Shown here piece by piece: positions 59,125 through 64,000 of a stretch of DNA of 64,000 nucleotides. This DNA comes from Haemonchus contortus. Taxonomy: Eukaryota; Nematoda; Chromadorea; Rhabditida; Trichostrongylidae. The position numbers and the translations under genes were made by a program. The stretch lies in assembly GCA_000469685.2 (NCBI GenBank), contig LS997565.1:20977240-21041239 (forward strand), written 5' to 3'. Below the pieces are notes generated by a model. The model saw nothing but the letters and a program-made list of their open reading frames with translations. It ran no database searches and was not told the DNA's origin. Within the stretch, counting starts at the first letter, position 1. The number at the start of each line of letters is the position of its first letter.

Positions 59125-59392
59125 TTTGAGAAATGGGCCCTGCATTCCATCCCCAGTCAGAATGGCAGTGGCGTATTGAATGCGTATGTGGCCTATACAA
59201 TGACTTGTGGTGGCCAGCCTATGTTCAAGTCAGTGCATTTATCCTCCCAGACGAGTCTGGCACCCATTAGTCGCCCCGGAGGGATGGTAGGCTTGGTTGA
59301 CGTAGGCGTATAACAGTCCGGGACTCGATACCGCGACTATGCTTGTGTGGTAGTGTGCCGCTGGCCACTAGACCACCTCCACCGCCTGTTTT
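59125..59392 (-). mobile_element. tRNA-derived SINE on minus
   Basis: The + strand shows it reversed: GTGGCGTATTGAATGCGTAT, TGGCCTATACAATGACTTGT, CCCAGACGAGTCTGG, then the head GGCCACTAGACCACCTCCAC at 59363-59382. The A box is CTAGTGGCC in sense. The + ORF at 58942-59313 runs through it and is not a gene. Confidence 0.85.
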
Positions 59393-59539
59393 TAGAAAAT
59401 GCCCCAAACTTGCTTGACGAAGTGGTCAGGGGTGTATGTCTATTTCGGCTGCAATCACCAATGAAATAGATTTATATTTAAGCGGACTAAACTTTGCTCC
59501 TCAAACGATGTTTTCCGTTGTTTTGAGCTGTTCGTCCTA

Positions 59540-60230
59540 AGAATAATCGAATTGAGACTGGTGGACTTCGATCTGGGTAATATCTGCGAACGACCTCAAT
59601 TTTGCGAGAATCATTTCTTCGGTTTTTTCATAACCTCCCACCGTCACCCACCGAGTGGGTGGTTTTGTTTATTCGTCCGAAATAACGCTATTTTTATGCC
59701 GACGGATATGTGATGTGCAGAATTTTGTCCCGTTCTCAGCTATGCAAATATTTTCGACCACGAATTCGATACCGCACCTACCACTTTCGTCCAAATACGT
59801 CATATTATCGCCCACAGCATCTCTGGTGTCGAGGGGAATTCGGCTTTTCTTGAGATAGTTCTTCAAAGTTTTAACCAGTTTAAGAGCTGCTTTAATTCTG
59901 CTCGAGACGATTTGAGATCCGGTCAGGAGATAGAGCTCAGGCTAGGGTAAGGAGGTGTATAATCTCGAAAAGGTAAAGCGGGTTGCCAAGATCAGATCTG
60001 GTTGTAGTTAATAAAGCCTCCATCAGAGAGGGATTAGTTGAGCAATACCACAACAAGGACCAATATCCCCCTGTTTGTCTGTTTTGTCCGTTGTCAATTG
60101 CCAAATGGGATGTCCCAGCAGCTCCTGGTAGAAGTCAGATCTGCGGCTTACTCGAAATAAGCGAAGCAGTGCCACTTTTAGTATGGCAGGCAATCTCGAG
60201 TTACATTCAGTGGTCCCAAACAACACGTCA
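59540..60230 (-). pseudogene. Decayed coding relic, family unrecognised
   Basis: A single minus frame from about 60226 to 59540 is interrupted by only a few stops. Its blocks are VSRRSDFYQELLGHPIWQ, then SRIKAALKLVKTLKNYLKK, DAVGDNMTYLDESGRCG, NICIAENGTKFCTSHIRRHK, one TAA, then GYEKTEEMILAKLRSFADIT. The composition is that of a real protein and the stops lie in one consistent frame, which points to a pseudogene or dead retroelement ORF. I cannot name the family. The 147-codon + frame at 59983-60426 is its antisense shadow. Confidence 0.4.
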
Positions 60231-60863
60231 GGCTCCTCTGGGGATAGTAGCCAAATCGCATAAAATCCACTCAGCAGTATTTAGGAGAACCCTGGCGTTG
60301 GTTGTCCTTTTTCGAGTCCGCGCAAGTACTCTCCATTTATTCTCCGATGAAGCCCTTACTAAATCTCTGCCCTTTTGGGACTTGAACGGGAAACGTGAGC
60401 GTTGTGGCGATCGCCACATGAGCTAGAAGGGAGAAGCACAATAATCTTTGAAGGACGTACAACATATACTACGCGCAGTGAAGGGAGGTGTGACAGATGG
60501 GAAGTTATCAAGGAAAGTGCCTAAAAAGCTAGCGGGAGAGTAATCGAGAAAATGGGCTATTTTAGATAAGAGTTCAAGAAGAACTCAGGGTAGCTTGCGG
60601 TTCACAGAGTTTCGACAAAGTGCGTCTCAGATTTCCAGTATGGATAGGAGGTATTAAAGTGCTACGTGTGTTTTCTGACTTTTGTCTTTGTCCATTTCAC
60701 TATTCCTGATTAATTGATGTACCTCCTCGTGCTACCGCTATTGTTCATATCCAGAATAGTCATTGACAGAGGTAATTGGTATCGCCTTGATGCCTAATTA
60801 ATTGCTTCTATGATATCGTTCCCTCTGTGTCGCCACCTTTACTCCTTCCAAATCCGCTAACTT

Positions 60864-61215
60864 AAAGGCACAGTTCACGATAAAAACGGTTCCTTAGATA
60901 TCCCCACAGGATACATTCGAGACCCCCTCGCATACCATATCGGGCGCTATCATGTCAGGAAACGGCCTTGTTAGGGCGTTCTAAGGGCTCAAAAATTGTA
61001 TCGTGTGCATCCTCGGACGACTTTCACCGGCATTGCAGAGGCTGCACCATATACAAGAGAACCCATGTAGGAGGCTCAAACAACTTGTCATGCATGACCC
61101 ATAGCGACAGTAAAAGACAGTTCTGTACAATTCTGATTTGATGTTGTCCGCTCTTTGCGCCACTGCAACAACTGAAATCGCGTCCGGATACCCCTTCCGT
61201 GTTATTTCCGTCATG
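60864..61215 (-). mobile_element. AAAGGCACAG-family TIR element, right half inverted
   Basis: Starts AAAGGCACAGTTCACGATAA. The reverse complement then matches the right half of 37851-38359 and 47085-47546: AAGTTGTTTGAGC, GACAGTAAAAGACAG inverted, GCGATTTCAGTTGTTGC and GCAAAGAG. The left half is absent. Confidence 0.7.
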
Positions 61216-61219
61216 GTAA

Positions 61220-62310
61220 TCTCGTCCAGCCTCTATTATTTTTACTTTTAAGGAGCCCTACTTTTGAGTAGCTTTATTTTTCTCGAAATTGACGAGTTTT
61301 CTCGCTTTCTTCATTACCGATGAACTATTCCAGCGGCCGATCGCGCGACTGTTCGCAGCGACCGGTCGCGGGCCAAATCGTGGACGATGGAAGCAGCCAC
61401 TGTCTGTTCCCGGTTTTTTTTTCGAAGCTCCTTGAGGACGAGATGACTAAAACTTTGCCAGAGCGTCACCTATCCATTATTGCACATCTTTGACATATCC
61501 TAGTCTTTTCGACCCCATTCTTCCTCAAACGTATACCCCCACAACATGTTCTGCTTTTTCATGCTTCCATGTCTCCTTGGAATCCGTCCACCGATAGTTC
61601 AGTGCTTTTCCAATGCTTTACTTTGGTTCCAAGTACTAATGGACTTCACTGCTATCATTCTACAGCTCACATGGGGCCTCTTGAAACATCCTGAATGACT
61701 TCGAAGGCTAGGCATACAAAAATTTAACCACAACTGGCAATGAGTTCGTCTTCTTCGAGCCGTTCTTAACTATACACAGAGCTCATCTCCATTTATGTCC
61801 GTCTCACCTACTTTTCTCCCGTCCATCGTATAAGCTTGTGCATGTCTGCCGAGGTCTCGCCATCTCGTGACCATATCATAAATGAGTTACAGAGTGAGCA
61901 CACATACTTCCTCAGACGCAAGTCTTCATAAACACTTTTTCTGGGTCTCTAAAGTGTTGGCCAATTGAGCCATGAATATTCACAATAGACATCGCGCTAA
62001 TCACTGTGGGAAATCTCCTTCACCTTATCCACCCACGTGCCTCGTGCTTCCATCAATTTTCCCAGATTTCGAGCTCTCCTCGAAATGAATCACGAGTTTT
62101 TGTCCTGGGCAGCGCCCATTTCGGCTTATCCAGCGTTCACAACGTTTATCTACCCCAGTTGTGCATGGGAAAGCTGACGAATGTGCTCCTTTTTGTGATT
62201 TTCCAATACATCAGCAGAAAAATTTATGTTATTTCGCATAAAATTTTCATTCCGAGCAATACATCTGCATCGATTTTGCTTTCATGTTTACTGCTTTCCA
62301 AGTTGAATTT
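61220..62310. other. No recognisable gene
   Basis: Short frames only. This stretch would lie upstream of the candidate first exon at 62.3 kb, but I cannot point to a promoter. Confidence 0.4.
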
Positions 62311-62321
62311 ACAATTTTCAG
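62308..62321 (+). other. Splice (possibly trans-splice) acceptor
   Basis: ATTTACAATTTTCAG ends at 62321 and matches the nematode acceptor consensus. It lies 16 nt before an ATG, the usual layout for spliced-leader addition to a first exon. Confidence 0.45.
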
Positions 62322-62337
62322 AGTAATCTACTCTGGA

Positions 62338-62445
62338 ATGTCGTCGTCACCATCAAGCCGGCTGTGGGTTGGGCCATTACTGCTCATACTTGTTATCGCC
62401 TTGATCTACATATTCAGTTTAATGCCAAATTCACCGCCACAAAGG
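62338..62445 (+). CDS. Candidate first exon, signal-anchor N-terminus
   Basis: ATG at 62338 opens 36 codons ending at a consensus donor GTGAGT (62446-62451) in phase 0. The peptide starts MSSSPSSRLW, then has a hydrophobic run of about 17 residues (GPLLLILVIALIYIFSL) and ends PNSPPQR. A short N-terminal tail plus one hydrophobic helix and a Pro/Ser stem is the layout of type II membrane proteins such as Golgi enzymes, or of an uncleaved signal. The protein itself cannot be named from this exon. Continuation would be on + beyond 62451. I found no convincing second exon before 64000, where two SINEs lie, so a long intron is likely. Confidence 0.45.
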
Positions 62446-63135
62446 GTGAGTAGCTTATTCGTTACTAGTTCTCGTCTTCTTTTTGAACCTTGAGGTTTTG
62501 TTTTCTTCAGTTGTTGTTTTTTGTTGTTGTTTCTAAGTACCTACAAAGGTTTTCCCCATTCGAGATTTTCCTTTCCCTCCATCCTTGCTTTGACGATTTC
62601 TCATGAGCATTCCACATTGTTCTTCCTACACCCACTTTCCTTTCTGGGGTTTATTGATATCATAAATCGCGTGCTGCCTTATAAACGTAACAGGAACCAT
62701 ACAATATTCCCTATAAAAATTCCAATACACTACGCTATTTTCGAAGATGAAACATACTGCCTTCCTGACTTCCTGATGAAATCTATCGACGACGTCCACG
62801 GCCAGGATTCTATTGTTTCGTTTTTGTATAAATTGAATTTTTCAAATCCCATCTTTGGATGCTTTTGAGTTTTTTCGCCGTAGTTTTACCCAAATTTTGC
62901 GTTCCGAAAATCGAATACCTGAATTTCGGAGCAATCTTGATGAATTCTTTCCCTTTGGTGTTATGTGACTGACAAGCAGTCGAGAAGTCTTTATTACGTA
63001 TGAATTATCAGTGAATTTTATTTCTTTGCTCAGTTTCATGCACTTCATGAGTCATTCTGCTTTATCTTTTTTTTTCATACGTGTATAAAATTATCTGGGA
63101 GTGTCTAACAATTCAATGATGGTACACAAGGTTAG

Positions 63136-63412
63136 GGCGGAGGTGGTTCAGAAGCAGCTTACGCGTTATCACCCACGCATTGCCCGTGGTCCCATGTTGA
63201 TACTCGCCGTAACAACAAAACCTTCCATCCCTCCTGGTTTTCTGATTAGTACCAGACTCGTCTGGCAGGCTAAAAGCACTGACTTGTGCATCAGCCATCG
63301 CAAGTCATTGAATAGGCCATATACGCCTTCAATACGTCTTCCACTACGATTCTGAATGGACAACGAATGCTGGGCGCACTCCTCGGACGAAGATTGACGC
63401 CGATAGTTACGA
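63136..63412 (+). mobile_element. tRNA-derived SINE, diverged
   Basis: Head GGCGGAGGTGGTTCAGAAGC; the B box is lost (CGTGGTCCCATGTTG). Body TAGTACCAGACTCGTCTGGC, GCTAAAAGCACTGACTTGTG, CGCAAGTCATTGAATAGG and CTGGGCGCACTCC. It would be intronic if the gene starting at 62338 extends this way. Confidence 0.8.
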
Positions 63413-63564
63413 TTCTTCTGAGACATAATATTTTCCCTAATCTAGCGGAGCAGTGGAAAGGACTACTACCATCTGTCTCATAACTCTGGTGTTGGTGAGG
63501 CCGCGTTCGTGCCAGTGGGCATGTTTGTTTTATCCGTATCTAAATTTGGCTCAAAATCCAATAT

Positions 63565-63695
63565 TCATTTACGGAGGTGGGGCAAGCCAAGTGACGCACT
63601 ACGGTGTACACGCACGGTGTCGGGGACGAACCTGGGATCGATACTAGCCAAGCCCAACCAAGTCTTCCCTCCAGCCCCCCCCTTCCCACCATCCC
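63565..63695 (+). mobile_element. tRNA-derived SINE, 5' fragment
   Basis: TTACGGAGGTGGGGCAAGCC, AAGTGACGCACTACG and CGGGGACGAACCTGGGATCG correspond to the head and start of the body. It ends in a C-rich run and lacks the 3' half. Confidence 0.65.
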
Positions 63696-64000
63696 TAATC
63701 TAGCTTAATATTATGTCAACTGGCAATTCTTCTTCATGCATGGAACAATTAAATTGACTATTACATACATAGGTTGAGGTTAAAAGGTAGATAGCTATTC
63801 ATGCTTCTACGGAATCGAAACGGACTCGGCACCCATCGAGCCACTGCTCGTAACGACTTGAAGCGACGCTGAACACCTAATCAGTAGACTCTTGCCCTAT
63901 ATTACTTTCATCCTTACCGGAGCTCAACAAGTAGCCGCACATGGTCGCTCAGTAATGAGGAGAAATTCTTTTGTATTATGCTGTAGTTACTGTACTATAG

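Noticed and set aside
59983..60426. 147-codon + ORF as a gene
   Set aside because: The opposite strand carries a more coherent decayed frame, so this is its antisense shadow.
1..64000. CRISPR array, operon or bacterial contamination
   Set aside because: No regularly spaced identical repeats, no dense co-oriented ORFs with ribosome-binding sites, and clear eukaryotic retroelements throughout.

Overview
The window looks like repeat-rich, gene-poor nuclear DNA of a nematode, most likely a clade V strongylid of the hookworm type. That assignment is an inference. It rests on the RTE-type LINE (RIKPEH, FIDLKKAF and SSYVYLG peptide blocks, which I recall from hookworm RTE copies), on very short introns ending in TTTTCAG, on one exon laid out like a trans-spliced first exon, and on moderate GC with many short non-autonomous elements. 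There is no bacterial gene organisation, and I saw no rRNA, CRISPR array or functional tRNA.

Layout. 1-5100: mostly featureless, with a decayed CR1/jockey-like LINE endonuclease on + at about 3190-3665. 5126-6198: a probable host gene fragment or pseudogene on the minus strand, made of short phase-0 coiled-coil-like exons separated by introns that are similar in sequence to each other. 8820-10075: a decayed CR1-like reverse transcriptase on minus. 12131-12388, 31769-32025, 52142-52398 and two degraded copies: a 257-258 bp MITE family with 9-10 bp target-site duplications (Mutator-like). 19024-19192: a foldback element. 19861-21942: a Penelope-like element insertion made of two inverted 5'-truncated copies carrying a GIY-YIG endonuclease, flanked by a 12 bp target-site duplication. 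27285-28285: a decayed RTE LINE on minus whose F/YADD region is deleted. 43643-44150: a Tc1/mariner-type MITE with perfect 27 bp terminal repeats. From about 10 kb to the end there are about a dozen copies or fragments of a tRNA-derived SINE of about 280 bp, and about nine pieces of another terminal-inverted-repeat family that starts AAAGGCACAGTTCACGAT.

Possible host exons are few: the minus-strand gene at 5.1-6.2 kb, a candidate first exon encoding a signal anchor at 62338-62445, and weaker exon-like stretches near 31.6 kb and 33.8 kb. Two relics that I cannot name lie at 59.5-60.2 kb and 53.2-54.0 kb (both minus), and a 185-codon ORF lies at 46.1 kb. I found no coherent new multi-gene system. 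The most interesting structures are the inverted Penelope pair with its hammerhead-like motif, the gene with mutually similar introns, and the SINE and MITE families with their target-site duplications.
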